Shown here in pieces: positions 17,912 to 27,554 of a stretch of 64,000 nucleotides of DNA (positions within the stretch are counted from its first letter, which is position 1; every line of letters begins with the position of its first letter). A program made the translations under genes and the position numbers. Location of the stretch: contig CAXXVE010000001.1 of the NCBI GenBank assembly GCA_963676905.2, positions 992,001-1,056,000 on the forward strand, in the 5' to 3' direction. A model generated the notes under the pieces. That model was not told where the DNA came from. It was given only the letters and a program-made list of their open reading frames with translations, and did no database searches. The DNA is from Oceanispirochaeta sp963676905. Lineage in GTDB: Bacteria; Spirochaetota; Spirochaetia; DSM-2461.

Positions 17912-18181
17912 AGCTGAACAACGACCGGGTGTAAAGGTAAACTGAATTGATTTTTATGTCTATTAATCCGGCTTCTGAAGAGGACGTTTTTCTGAGACAA
18001 AGATGAGGTCTTGTCTGCCTGCCGTATCCTTCCCTCTCCGGAGTTGCAGAGTTTGTATATAGTCAGACTTGAGTATAAAAAAAATTGGATCAATATGGTG
18101 GCTATAGTTCATAATTAAGTAAATGAATATAAAAAACATATCAAAATTGTTTATCTTGACTGACAATTTGAAGAGGAATAA

Positions 18182-20032
18182 ATGAAATTACGTCCGAAAA
18201 TGGCTCTGCTTCTTGTCCTGCCCGTTGTTATTGGTTTGGGAATTATGGGAATCACAATTGGAATCTTTGTCTCCGGCTCCAATCGGGACAGTGTATTGAG
18301 TTTGGCTGAGCTCACAGTTACGGCCAGAGCTGCAGAGGTAAGCAGCTGGCTTGAAGGGCGTTTACTTCAAATACAGAGAACGGCAAAGAATCCTGAAGTC
18401 ACAAGCGGTGATTTTGAACGGATTGAGGCGTATCTGCTTGACCGGCAGAATGATCTTCCGTCGGATGTTGCATTTGAGTACGTTGCCGATCTGAATGGTG
18501 ATTATGTTACTTCCGCAGGGGGAGGTGGAAATATTGCATCAAGAGAGTATTTTCAGAAAGTAAAGAACGGTGCGGATGTTGTTGTCTCAGAAGGACTGGT
18601 TTCAAAGTCTACCGGTTTGAATATGACATATATAGCTGTTCCCGTTAAAAATGAGAACGGGGATCTGACAGGTGTGGCTGCTACAGCCGTAAGCCTGGAG
18701 ACCCTTTCTGAGATGGTTGCCAGGGTTAAAGTCGGTGACAGCTATCTTGCCATTCTGGACAGTCACCTCATTATCATAGCTCACCCGAATCCTGAATATA
18801 CTATGCAGCTTGATCTGTCTGATCCGGCTTCCGCAGGCTTTATTGGATTGGAGTCGGGAATTGAGAGAATAAGAATCGGGGAAGCTGGGCATCAGGATTA
18901 CCGTGATCAGGATGGAGTCAGGAAATACACTGTATTTGCTCCTATAGAGAATACTAATGGCTGGACCATAATGATGGTTATTCCCCTGTCTCAGATAAAT
19001 GCCTCGGCGACTCAGGTGATTCTGCTTATTGCCGTCATTTCAATTATTGTTCTTGTCCTGCTGACAGCGCTGATTCTTTTTTCAATTACTTGGATCGTCA
19101 GGCCGGTTAAACTGATTTCTGAGCTGGCCCTTCTGTTATCTGATGGAAATATTGATATTGAAGAAAAGCTGCAGGTGCAGCTGGATCAGTCTGTGGCGTC
19201 AAAAGATGAAACCGGAGATGCTGCAAGGGGAATGAAGACTCTTATCGATGCCCTTGGAAAGATCGCCAGGACTATAGGAGCCTCTTCTCTTGAGGTCAGC
19301 AATGGTTCGACTAATGTTCATCAGACCAGCCAGGCTCTTTCACAGGGGGCTTCAGAACAGGCTTCCAGCGCTGAAGAGGTCTCTGCAACAGTGGAAGAGA
19401 TCAATGCCTCTGTAAAACAGAGTGCCGAAAATGCGGAAGTCACAGAGAAAATAGCAATATCTGCCCGGGACAATGCAAAGGAAGGAGCCGCTTCGGTGCT
19501 CAGTTCAGTGGACGCTATGAAAATGGTTGCATCGAAGATCAACATTATCGAGGAAATTGCCCGTCAGACAAACCTTCTGGCTTTGAATGCCGCCATTGAG
19601 GCGGCAAGAGCGGGTGAGTCGGGCAGGGGGTTTGCGGTTGTCGCCAGTGAAGTCAGAAAACTGGCAGAGCGGAGTCAGAAGGCTGCTGCTGAAATTGTGA
19701 CAATATCAAATGAAAGCGTAGCTACTGCTGAAGAGGCGGGAGAAAGAATTTCAAGTCTGGTACCGGATATTGAAAAGACTTCGGAGCTTGTTCAGGAGAT
19801 AAGTGCTGCCACCAGGGAACAGAGTTCCGGTATCGATCAGATCGGCACTGCAATTGAACAGCTCGACAGAGTCATTCAGCAGAATGCAAGTTCAAGCGAG
19901 GAACTGGCATCAATGTCTGAGGACCTGTCAAATGAATCACATAATCTCCAGAATGCTGTGTCCTTCTTTAAGATCAGTGATGTAAGTCAATCTCCAGTTA
20001 AGAGCGTCAAAGCTTTGAATCCCCCCGAGTAA
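18182..20032 (+). CDS. Methyl-accepting chemotaxis protein with periplasmic Cache domain
   Basis: This 616-aa protein is a membrane chemoreceptor. Order: membrane helix at about 7-30, double-Cache sensor to about 275 (WLEGRLLQIQRTAKNPEV, SREYFQKVKNG), second membrane helix at about 277-310, HAMP-like linker, and a long signalling coiled coil with the conserved tip QTNLLALNAAIEAARAGESG. Cache domains bind amino acids, polyamines or organic acids; the ligand here cannot be predicted. No C-terminal CheR pentapeptide is present. GAAGAGG precedes the ATG. The acetyltransferase gene follows 27 bp later and may be co-transcribed. Confidence 0.95.
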   Translation: MKLRPKMALLLVLPVVIGLGIMGITIGIFVSGSNRDSVLSLAELTVTARAAEVSSWLEGRLLQIQRTAKNPEVTSGDFERIEAYLLDRQNDLPSDVAFEYVADLNGDYVTSAGGGGNIASREYFQKVKNGADVVVSEGLVSKSTGLNMTYIAVPVKNENGDLTGVAATAVSLETLSEMVARVKVGDSYLAILDSHLIIIAHPNPEYTMQLDLSDPASAGFIGLESGIERIRIGEAGHQDYRDQDGVRKYTVFAPIENTNGWTIMMVIPLSQINASATQVILLIAVISIIVLVLLTALILFSITWIVRPVKLISELALLLSDGNIDIEEKLQVQLDQSVASKDETGDAARGMKTLIDALGKIARTIGASSLEVSNGSTNVHQTSQALSQGASEQASSAEEVSATVEEINASVKQSAENAEVTEKIAISARDNAKEGAASVLSSVDAMKMVASKINIIEEIARQTNLLALNAAIEAARAGESGRGFAVVASEVRKLAERSQKAAAEIVTISNESVATAEEAGERISSLVPDIEKTSELVQEISAATREQSSGIDQIGTAIEQLDRVIQQNASSSEELASMSEDLSNESHNLQNAVSFFKISDVSQSPVKSVKALNPPE

Positions 20033-20059
20033 CAGCATCAGTTTTATCAGGGGGGAATT

Positions 20060-20569
20060 ATGGAGCTGCACAAATGCGGGCCGGATGAATTAGATGAACT
20101 TATCTCCATCGGCCGTGAAACCTATTTTGATACATTTCATTCCATGAACAGTGATGAAACCATGACGCAATATCTGAATGAAGCATTCAGTCATGAAAAG
20201 ATCGGGACTGAGCTGAGAAACCCGAATTCAAGTTTTTACTTTATTTATGACAACGCCTCTCCGGCGGCCTACATGAAATTAAACCTTCCTCCTGCTCAGA
20301 GTGATCTGAATGACACTGAATCCCTCGAGCTTGAGCGGATCTATGTAAAAGCAGCATATAAAGGATCTGGTTTTGGGCGTTTCCTGATCGAAAGAGCCAT
20401 TTCCTTTGGCCGTGAATATGGATGTACTTATGTCTGGCTTGGTGTCTGGGAGAAAAATGATAAAGCCATAGGGTTCTATAAGAGGATGGGCTTTGAAATT
20501 TCAGGGGCTCATACCTTTCGAATGGGAGATGAGCTTCAGAATGACTTTATCATGACGTTGAAAATTTAA
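20060..20569 (+). CDS. GNAT-family N-acetyltransferase
   Basis: This 169-aa cytoplasmic enzyme transfers an acetyl group from acetyl-CoA to an amine. The acetyl-CoA site is visible as ELERIYVKAAYKGSGFGRFL, giving the GxGxG/A loop, followed by AIGFYKRMGFEISG, typical for the PaiA/spermidine-acetyltransferase-like group. GGGGGG lies just before the ATG. It starts only 27 bp after a Cache chemoreceptor, so the two may be sensed and processed together, but this is only positional. The amine substrate is unknown. Confidence 0.88.
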   Translation: MELHKCGPDELDELISIGRETYFDTFHSMNSDETMTQYLNEAFSHEKIGTELRNPNSSFYFIYDNASPAAYMKLNLPPAQSDLNDTESLELERIYVKAAYKGSGFGRFLIERAISFGREYGCTYVWLGVWEKNDKAIGFYKRMGFEISGAHTFRMGDELQNDFIMTLKI

Positions 20570-20875
20570 TATTCCACATTTTTATTAATCTCTATCCTTT
20601 TTTAATGAACAATATCTCAATAACTATGCCTTTTCAGTATGTTTGGCTGTTCAAAAGAAGTATTGGGTATTTTATTACATTTATTATATGACTATTAAGA
20701 AAGGTATACTGGGGTTTTATCTGGAGAAAGAATATACCCTGTGAATTTTTTTATAGGGTGTGAAAATCATTCTATATGTTTTTTCTTTAATATACTTGTT
20801 TTGTTATCGATAAGAAACTATCGTTAATTCTAATTGTGAATCCGCGTGAACTAATATTGTAAAGGAAAAAATATT
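20570..20875. other. AT-rich intergenic stretch before the second Cache chemoreceptor
   Basis: No gene is seen. A small hairpin (CGATA, 6-base loop, TATCG) lies at about 20808-20823. The rest is likely promoter and leader sequence. Confidence 0.45.
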
Positions 20876-22792
20876 ATGAAATTGAGAAACAAGATTCTTC
20901 TGCCAATCAGCTTGATCCTTTTTGTGGGAATGACAGTGATTTCTGTTGTATTGTATACAAGCTCAAAGAATGAGCTGCAGTCTAATATACTGCAGGAAAT
21001 GGTTGAGTTTACTGAAATGCTCACAAGAGACCTGGATGAGTATCTGGAGTCATCTCTGCAGGATGTTGAGATCTTCAGCGTAAACTCTGTATATTCCGAT
21101 CTTTTTTCCATTGGTGATGAAGACTCTGTTTTTTATGCGAACAGAGAGCTGCAGCATATTCAGCAGCGACGTGTTGAATACGAAAGTATCGGAGTAACAG
21201 ACGATAAAGGTGTTATCGTTGCATCTGATAATGAAAGCCTTATCGGAAATGTATCTATTGGAGACAGAGATTATTTTCTGAGTGCCATAGCCGGACAGGC
21301 TGCTGCAGGAGAGGTCGTTCTAAGCAAAGTCTCCGGAAATCCGGTGGTTGGTGTTGCTGCTCCGATTAGAATTGACGGCAGGATCAGGGGAACTTTCTTT
21401 GCCGTGATAGATCAGACAAAATTCAATATGGCCTATATTGAGCCTGTAAAAATTGCAGAATCAGGATATGTATACCTTGCCGACCAGAACGGAAGAGTTC
21501 TTTCTCATCCGGATAAGAGTCAGATTTTGACATTAAATATATCAGAAATAGACTATGGAAAGAATATTCTCAAAGTTCAGAGTGAAGAGCTTGAGTATAC
21601 TTTTGACGGTGAGAAAAAAACGGCTGTTGTAAGAACAAGTGATATTTCCGGCTGGAAAATGATTGCCACGGCTTCAAACAGCGATATTTACAGTGGAGCA
21701 GCAGCTCTTTTAAGATTGAGTATTATCATAACAGTACTTGTATTCCTCCTTGGTGTTGTTACGATAGTTTTTCTATCCAGATCGATTGTTGCTCCCATCA
21801 TGCTGAATAGTGAATATGCGGAAAAACTTGCAGATGGTGATTTAACTTTTGAATTTGACCATCGTCTACTAAAGTATAAGGATGAATCCGGCGATCTGGC
21901 CAAATCCTTTTTCAAACTGATAGAGAAGTTGAAGCACGTCGTATTTGAAGTGAAAAGTGCTTCAGTTCAGGTCGGTCAGGGAAGTCAGCAGCTTGCAAAC
22001 ACTTCTGAAGAAATATCTCGTGGAGCTTCGGAACAGGCCTCTACTTCAGAAGAAGTGTCTTCATCCATGGAAGAGATGGGAGCTGCCATTGAACAGAACT
22101 CTCAGAATGCAGCTCTTACCGCCGAGATGGCTGCCAGAACAGCTGATGATGCCGAGGCAGGAGGTGCCGCAGTCCAGGATGCCGTTGATGCTATGAAGCA
22201 GATTGCAGAGAAGATCGTTGTTATTGAGGATATTTCAAGAAATACAAATATGCTTTCTTTAAATGCAGCTATCGAAGCCGCAAGAGCAGGGGAACACGGC
22301 AAAGGTTTTGCGGTTGTTGCGGCAGAGGTGAAAAAACTGGCTATAAGCAGTCAGACAGCGTCAAAAGAGATCCTCGAGCTGGCCAAGATCAGCGCCGAAA
22401 AGGCTGATAACGCGGGTGAAAAGATAAATGCCATCATTCCTGATATCAAAAAGACGGCGACCCTTGTGAGTGAAATCCTTGAATCTAGTATGGAACAGCG
22501 GACAGGAGCGGAACAGGTCAGTAAAGTTATGATGGAGCTGGATAATGTTACTCAGTTAAATGCATCTGCATCAGAAGAGTCTGCTGCAATGTCTGAGGAG
22601 TTATCAAGTCAGGCTGAAAGTCTTATTGAAATGATAAATTTCTTCAAAGTGGACGAGACTGTCTCCCGTAAGAAAGATGTCCTTGTGAAAAAAATCCCCG
22701 GTCCTTCTATCAATTCAAGAGCTGGAGATACTCTGCGTTTGTCGCTGAATGAAGAATCCGAAGATATGGCCAGCGGATTTGAAGAGTTCTGA
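20876..22792 (+). CDS. Methyl-accepting chemotaxis protein with periplasmic Cache domain
   Basis: This 638-aa chemoreceptor has a membrane helix at 6-28, a double-Cache sensor (about 35-275, including DKGVIVASDNESLIGNVSIG and DRDYFLSAIAG), a second membrane helix at about 285-308, a HAMP region and a signalling coiled coil with the tip NTNMLSLNAAIEAARAGEHG. It is related to the gene at 18182 in architecture but the sensor domains differ clearly, so the ligands are likely different. The acidic C-terminus (ESEDMASGFEEF) resembles an aromatic-ending tether but is not a standard CheR pentapeptide. A strong terminator follows. Confidence 0.95.
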   Translation: MKLRNKILLPISLILFVGMTVISVVLYTSSKNELQSNILQEMVEFTEMLTRDLDEYLESSLQDVEIFSVNSVYSDLFSIGDEDSVFYANRELQHIQQRRVEYESIGVTDDKGVIVASDNESLIGNVSIGDRDYFLSAIAGQAAAGEVVLSKVSGNPVVGVAAPIRIDGRIRGTFFAVIDQTKFNMAYIEPVKIAESGYVYLADQNGRVLSHPDKSQILTLNISEIDYGKNILKVQSEELEYTFDGEKKTAVVRTSDISGWKMIATASNSDIYSGAAALLRLSIIITVLVFLLGVVTIVFLSRSIVAPIMLNSEYAEKLADGDLTFEFDHRLLKYKDESGDLAKSFFKLIEKLKHVVFEVKSASVQVGQGSQQLANTSEEISRGASEQASTSEEVSSSMEEMGAAIEQNSQNAALTAEMAARTADDAEAGGAAVQDAVDAMKQIAEKIVVIEDISRNTNMLSLNAAIEAARAGEHGKGFAVVAAEVKKLAISSQTASKEILELAKISAEKADNAGEKINAIIPDIKKTATLVSEILESSMEQRTGAEQVSKVMMELDNVTQLNASASEESAAMSEELSSQAESLIEMINFFKVDETVSRKKDVLVKKIPGPSINSRAGDTLRLSLNEESEDMASGFEEF

Positions 22793-22801
22793 TTAAAGAG
22801 G

Positions 22802-22843
22802 CCTCCTGCCTATCTACTTCATGCAAGGCAGGAGGTTAATTTT
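22802..22843. terminator. Convergent terminator between chemoreceptor and glycosyltransferase
   Basis: A perfect 9-bp stem CCTCCTGCC/GGCAGGAGG has AT-rich runs on both sides and serves the two genes that end here from opposite directions. Confidence 0.75.
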
Positions 22844-23738
22844 CAGTTGAATAAAGAAAAGTCATACCAGTCTTTTTAGAAAGATTTCTGTTTTTTCTGC
22901 TTTCTCTCACACTGATGATAAGCTTGAAAAGCAGAAAGAAGGGGTATAGTGACTTGTTTCTCACAGAGAAGATCAGGGTTCGTCTTAAGTATTTAAAGCC
23001 CTTTATTACTGAGGGTTTAGATCCAGGGTTATTCAGAAATACAAGAAATCTTATGTAATCATAAAATGCATCCCTGTCTGCTGTGCATTTCCGGCCGGCC
23101 CTGTCATGGACGGCGAAGGTTTTTGTGCAAATCCCGCATTTGAATCCGTGAAATTCGATTCGGTCAATGTAGTTGTCATCTTCGCCATAGTGGTAGAAGG
23201 AGGGGGAAAAGCCTCCGATGGTCTTGATGGTCCTGACTGGCAACAACCAGTGTGCAGCCATGATATCCTGTACCGTATAGACATCCTCTGCGCCTCTGAG
23301 CAGATAGTCATCTATGATATTAGCCTCTGTTTTGTTTAGAAGATAGTAACGGAATATCTCATCCAGGGCTCCGTTATCATTCAGCTGAATTGGACTCAAT
23401 ACTCCAAACTCAGGCCTGCTTTTATGGACGGATATCAGATCTTCTATAGTTGACGGATTAACCCAGGCATCCTGGTTCAGAAGGTAGACATAGTCATACC
23501 CATTCCTTACCGCATGATTGAAGGCAATGTTATTTGCCTGGCCAAATCCCAGATTCTTTTTTGTCTGTTTACAGAGGACTGTTTTGTATTGTTCCCTTAT
23601 ATAACTGTCTGTCCCATCTGTAGAGTGATTGTCTATTACAAAAATATCCGGCTTCAAACTGCTGCTCAAAAGGCTGTTTAAGCAGCGGTCAATCCACTTC
23701 ATAGCGTTGTGAGTCACTACGATTGCCAAAACAGTCAT
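22836..23738 (-). CDS. Glycosyltransferase family 2 (rhamnosyltransferase-like)
   Basis: The 300-aa protein has the GT-A nucleotide-sugar fold at the N-terminus (LAIVVTHNAMKWIDRCLNSL, IDNHSTDGT, and the acidic site LLNQDAWV) and a basic C-terminus. Enzymes of this type add a sugar to a growing lipid-linked glycan at the inner membrane face. Its ATG overlaps the stop of the flippase gene (ATGA), so the two are translationally coupled. The donor sugar cannot be assigned; rhamnose is only suggested by overall resemblance. Confidence 0.87.
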   Translation of the reverse strand: MTVLAIVVTHNAMKWIDRCLNSLLSSSLKPDIFVIDNHSTDGTDSYIREQYKTVLCKQTKKNLGFGQANNIAFNHAVRNGYDYVYLLNQDAWVNPSTIEDLISVHKSRPEFGVLSPIQLNDNGALDEIFRYYLLNKTEANIIDDYLLRGAEDVYTVQDIMAAHWLLPVRTIKTIGGFSPSFYHYGEDDNYIDRIEFHGFKCGICTKTFAVHDRAGRKCTADRDAFYDYIRFLVFLNNPGSKPSVIKGFKYLRRTLIFSVRNKSLYPFFLLFKLIISVRESRKNRNLSKKTGMTFLYSTEN

Positions 23739-25180
23739 ACAAATGACCTCTTGGACTTTCTTAATCTTAGAATCTGCAGGCCCTCAAACTGTCCGGTGAC
23801 TATTACCAATATGAGCCACGATAGAGATATAATGGATGTTTTGATAATCAAATTCAGCAAGTCACTTCCAGATGAAATATGTATGAGCTTTGTTAACTGA
23901 AGCAGTAAACCATAAATAATAATGTCTGGTATGAGCCTCTTGAAAAAATCGAAATAAGATCTGCCGAATGATGCTCTCACGAGAAAGTTGAAGGTAACAA
24001 TAAAATGCAGGCTATAAGCAATGGCTACTGAGATGGATACACTGTAAATGCTGTTACCGAATATTACTGCTGACGCTATAAGTGTTACAGACAGGGTGGT
24101 ATTGATGAGGCTCGCAAGAAAAAGCCTCCTTGTATCCCCAAGGCTCTGGAAGATGCTTCCTGCTGTAGCCAGGGTCATCTGAAACCAGATGGAAAGACTC
24201 AGGACAGTAAAACAGCGGGCTGCTTCACTCCACTGAGACCCATAGATAAGGATAATTATTTCGCGGCTGTTCCAGAAGCAGAGAACAGAGATCAAAATAC
24301 CAAAAAGGGAGAGAAATTTGACGATTCTTAAATAGGTTTCATATATATATCCCCTGTCGTCCTGATGCTCCGCCAGTATCGGGTGCAGGACGGGAGTTAT
24401 CACATGAGCCAGATTCTGTATCGGATAGTACATGAATTTATAGGCCTTATCATAATATCCAAGCTGAGTGGTTCCGAAAAACTTACCTATCATCAGATTA
24501 TCCATATTTCTGGCAAAGAAATTAACTAGATTGAAGGAAAACTGGAAGAAGCTGACAGGAAGCAGTTCTTTGATAATTCCAATATCCGGGTGGCGGGAAA
24601 ATCGAGTCCTGCTTGTCTTCAAGTTCCAGAAGAGGGATATCATTGAGATAATGATCGAGTTAATAATCAGTGAGTAGTATTTGAATCCCTTGAGAGCCAG
24701 AAAGACGGTTATCGAGTAACCGAATAAAGAGATAATTATGGTTCTCACCCCAACAAGCAGGAATTTTTTGTTTTTCATAAGATAGGCATTGGGGACAGTA
24801 TTCAGGGTATTGAAAAAGACTGTTACTGAAAAAAGGGAGCAAATGGTAATGTAGATTTCATTTTTAAAGAATAGAGATATCGGATATGCGAGAAGCAGAA
24901 AAATGACCGACAGGATTATAGAAAAGAAAAAGGTGAAAGTAAAAATATCGTTGAAGTTTTTGGTACTTAGTTCCTTTTTCTGGATTATTGCCGTTCCCAG
25001 TCCAAGGTCTCCGAGAAGGTTGAATAAAGTCAGGAAAATGGCAACAACTGCAACTATGCCGTAATCCTCAGGAGTAAGAATTCTGGAAAGGATTGCGGAA
25101 AAAACTATGCTGAAAATTATCGTTGTATATCGTGCCGCTGCTGTTATGAAAGCAGCTTTTTTTAAAGTAATATCACTCAT
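23735..25180 (-). CDS. Polysaccharide flippase (Wzx-like, MOP superfamily)
   Basis: This 481-aa membrane protein has twelve to fourteen hydrophobic segments and the N-terminal signature of lipopolysaccharide/teichuronic-type flippases (AARYTTIIFSIVFSAILSRI, LTPEDYGIVAVVAIF). It is expected to move lipid-linked oligosaccharides across the inner membrane. It is followed with an ATGA overlap by a GT2 gene and is divergent from two further GT2 genes, forming a four-gene surface-glycan cluster. No polymerase or initiating transferase is next to it, so the cluster must work with genes elsewhere. Confidence 0.9.
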   Translation of the reverse strand: MSDITLKKAAFITAAARYTTIIFSIVFSAILSRILTPEDYGIVAVVAIFLTLFNLLGDLGLGTAIIQKKELSTKNFNDIFTFTFFFSIILSVIFLLLAYPISLFFKNEIYITICSLFSVTVFFNTLNTVPNAYLMKNKKFLLVGVRTIIISLFGYSITVFLALKGFKYYSLIINSIIISMISLFWNLKTSRTRFSRHPDIGIIKELLPVSFFQFSFNLVNFFARNMDNLMIGKFFGTTQLGYYDKAYKFMYYPIQNLAHVITPVLHPILAEHQDDRGYIYETYLRIVKFLSLFGILISVLCFWNSREIIILIYGSQWSEAARCFTVLSLSIWFQMTLATAGSIFQSLGDTRRLFLASLINTTLSVTLIASAVIFGNSIYSVSISVAIAYSLHFIVTFNFLVRASFGRSYFDFFKRLIPDIIIYGLLLQLTKLIHISSGSDLLNLIIKTSIISLSWLILVIVTGQFEGLQILRLRKSKRSFV

Positions 25181-25280
25181 TTTTTATCGAATTTTTGTTT
25201 CCTTTCAGGGCCTTTGGGCAACGATTCCAAGGGCTGAAGGAACGTTGACTTTTGTTTGCTTATGAAATAATTTTTTTATA

Positions 25281-26327
25281 ATGAACCCTAAAGTCAGTAT
25301 TATAGTTCCTATTCATAATGTTGAGAAGTATTTGGAAAAGTGCCTGGACAGTATTATCAATCAAAGCCTGAGAGAGATTGAAATCATCTGTGTTGTTAAC
25401 GGCTCTACAGATTCATCTGAATCTATTGCAGACCGCTTTGCCGGTCTGGACTCCCGTATACAGGTTCTCAAGCTGGAGAAAGGAGATCTTGGTTCAGCGC
25501 GGAATTGCGGTATCCGGGCATCTACTGGAGAATACCTCCTGGCTGTCGACAGTGATGACTGGCTTGAACCGGAGGCCTGTGAGGTGCTGTATCAGCACGC
25601 CAGGGATCATAACCTTGATTTTATTCAGGGTCTGTTTGAACAGGTCCCTTTTCGTGGATACTCCCCCTACCACTGCAGAAAGAGTCTGTACAATAAAAAA
25701 ATTGATGGTTTAACCTACTGGCGCTTAAACAAAATGATCAGCCCCCAGATGTGGGATAAAATGTGGAACCGTCAATTTTTTGTTGAAAACAATCTGTTCA
25801 ACCCAGAAGACTACTATTACGAAGATACCCTCACAAGCTTTAATGGATTCCTGTCTGCAAAGTCATTTATGATGATTGATTACAAGTTTTATAACTACAG
25901 ATATGTAGTAAATTCCATCGTTCACTCTAAACATACTGAGAAACATGTTAAAAGTTATTTATATCATATTCTAACTATAGAAAAGTTTATTGAGAATAAT
26001 AATCTCTGGTCTGAAACAGCTGTTATTTATGAATATATTTTGAGGTTATTTGTTTATTACAATAGTTTTGATAATCAATATTATGATTGTCTTATATCCA
26101 AATTATCAAAAATTAGCAGAAATGTAATTGCAAAGCAGAAAATTAGAATACGGTTTGCCTGTAAATTCCCCAAGACTACAAAGTTCTTTTTTCCTTTATG
26201 GCGTTTAAAAAGATACCCGAAAATCGTTTTGCACAATTTCAATAAAAAAATGAGGTCCATCTGGTGCCGGAAGTCAGCATTATCATTCCCGTATACAATT
26301 CAGCAAGATATCTCTCAAACTGTTTAG
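25281..26327 (+). CDS. Glycosyltransferase family 2, tandem copy A
   Basis: The 348-aa protein has a GT-A domain at 1-110 (VSIIVPIHNVEKYLEKCLDS, VNGSTDSS, VDSDDWLEP with the metal-binding DxD) and a helical C-terminal part. It shares a conserved middle section with the next gene (MWDKMWNRQFFVENNLFNPE), so the two are duplicates. The last 20 or so residues overlap the start of copy B in another frame, and the 3' half is more AT-rich than its neighbours. The ATG at 25281 directly precedes the conserved fold but lacks a strong ribosome site. It acts on an unknown acceptor, probably the glycan exported by the divergent flippase. Confidence 0.87.
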   Translation: MNPKVSIIVPIHNVEKYLEKCLDSIINQSLREIEIICVVNGSTDSSESIADRFAGLDSRIQVLKLEKGDLGSARNCGIRASTGEYLLAVDSDDWLEPEACEVLYQHARDHNLDFIQGLFEQVPFRGYSPYHCRKSLYNKKIDGLTYWRLNKMISPQMWDKMWNRQFFVENNLFNPEDYYYEDTLTSFNGFLSAKSFMMIDYKFYNYRYVVNSIVHSKHTEKHVKSYLYHILTIEKFIENNNLWSETAVIYEYILRLFVYYNSFDNQYYDCLISKLSKISRNVIAKQKIRIRFACKFPKTTKFFFPLWRLKRYPKIVLHNFNKKMRSIWCRKSALSFPYTIQQDISQTV

Positions 26328-27205
26328 CATCTGTTTGTGCTCAGAAGGAAGTTGATATAGAGATTATCTGTGTCCTTAACGGCTGTACCGACAGAAGCAG
26401 CGAAATCCTGGAAGCAGCCGCTGCAGATGAATCAAGAATCAAGATCTTCAAACTGGATGAGGCCAATGTCGGGAAGGCCCGGAACACAGGAGTTCTCTCC
26501 GCCCGGGGGGAGTATCTCATGTTTGTCGATAGCGATGATATTATTGCTGAAGGAGCCTGCTCAAAACTGTTTGCTCTAGCCTTATCGCACAAGCTTGATA
26601 TTTTGCAGGGAAAGTTTACCAACCCAAAATTTTCATTCAACTGCTCAAGTGATTTAATAAATAAAAAAATGTCAGGCATGGAATTCTGGAGGGAGAATGG
26701 TTCTGTAAGTCCTTATATGTGGGATAAGTTGTGGAGAAGATCATTCTTTATCGAGAATAAGCTGTTCAATCCCGAGGGGTGCTACTTTCAGGATACCATA
26801 ACAAACTACCACGGCATGTATCATGCGGAATCTTTTATGATCATAGATTACTGCTTCTACAGTTACAGTCCCATTCCCGATTCCATTGTAAACAGAAAAC
26901 CTTCCGATAAGCATGCAGAGAGCTATCAGAGGATTATAGGCTTGATTGAGGCATTTATTTCTGAAAATAGGTTATGGGATGAGCCGGCTGTTGTCCTCTC
27001 ACTGATCAATCATTTCTTTATTTATTATGGATATATGACCATCAGACAGATCAACAAATATCCAATACGACTGCCTTCAATAAGTTCGTCGATACTGGCT
27101 CATTTGCCCTTTAAGAGACGGCTTCTCTTAAAGAATTATCTTCTGTTCCATATCATTTACCCGCTTTACATCAGAATTCGGACCCTAAAACCAGTCGCAT
27201 CCTGA
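26264..27205 (+). CDS. Glycosyltransferase family 2, tandem copy B
   Basis: This 313-aa paralogue of the preceding gene has the same layout: VSIIIPVYNSARYLSNCLAS, NGCTDRSS, VDSDDIIAE and MWDKLWRRSFFIENKLFNPE. The start is a GTG at 26264 inside the end of copy A; the GT-A fold begins at the third codon, so no later start is possible and the 64-bp overlap is real unless copy A has acquired a frameshift extension. The overlap makes coupled translation likely. Donor and acceptor are unknown. Confidence 0.85.
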   Translation: MPEVSIIIPVYNSARYLSNCLASVCAQKEVDIEIICVLNGCTDRSSEILEAAAADESRIKIFKLDEANVGKARNTGVLSARGEYLMFVDSDDIIAEGACSKLFALALSHKLDILQGKFTNPKFSFNCSSDLINKKMSGMEFWRENGSVSPYMWDKLWRRSFFIENKLFNPEGCYFQDTITNYHGMYHAESFMIIDYCFYSYSPIPDSIVNRKPSDKHAESYQRIIGLIEAFISENRLWDEPAVVLSLINHFFIYYGYMTIRQINKYPIRLPSISSSILAHLPFKRRLLLKNYLLFHIIYPLYIRIRTLKPVAS

Positions 27206-27267
27206 CTTTAAGTTCGTCTTTACTTTATTCCATGGGTTTAGAGTCTTCTGCATCACTGATTAAGAGG

Positions 27268-27369
27268 ATGTTGGTTCTCCCCAAATCGGCCCATCAAGAG
27301 AGAATCTAAGAGAACTTTCAAATCTGGGATATTTCACTGACAGATAATGAAATGGGAAGAGTCTATTGA
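27268..27369 (+). pseudogene. Aldo/keto reductase remnant (C-terminal piece)
   Basis: Translation gives LVLPKSAHQERI, a TAA stop at 27307, then ENFQIWDISLTDNEMGR and TGA. This lines up with the NADPH-binding end of the intact aldo/keto reductase at 8770-9639 (VVIPKSTHAERIEENFHIWD, then FSLAEDEME). The stop is in frame, so the piece is dead. No N-terminal part is found nearby. The rest of the 350-bp gap between 27205 and 27555 has no gene. Confidence 0.7.
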
Positions 27370-27554
27370 ATGTTTTTAACCTGTATTTATGCGTACCGCG
27401 ATTAACATACAGGAACATGCTTTACGCTGGAAAAAAGTGAACGTTGTGTCAGGAATTATGCTTTTTATGTATGGTTTTGCCTACATTAAAAGTATTAGTA
27501 ATTATTTGATATTTATGGATTATTAGGGTTAGTCAGAGTCATATTAGTGAGTGT

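Noticed and set aside
27370..27470. Possible further aldo/keto reductase sequence (TTTACGCTGGAA shared with the intact gene)
   Set aside because: Only a dozen bases match and the order relative to the C-terminal fragment is wrong; too weak to call.
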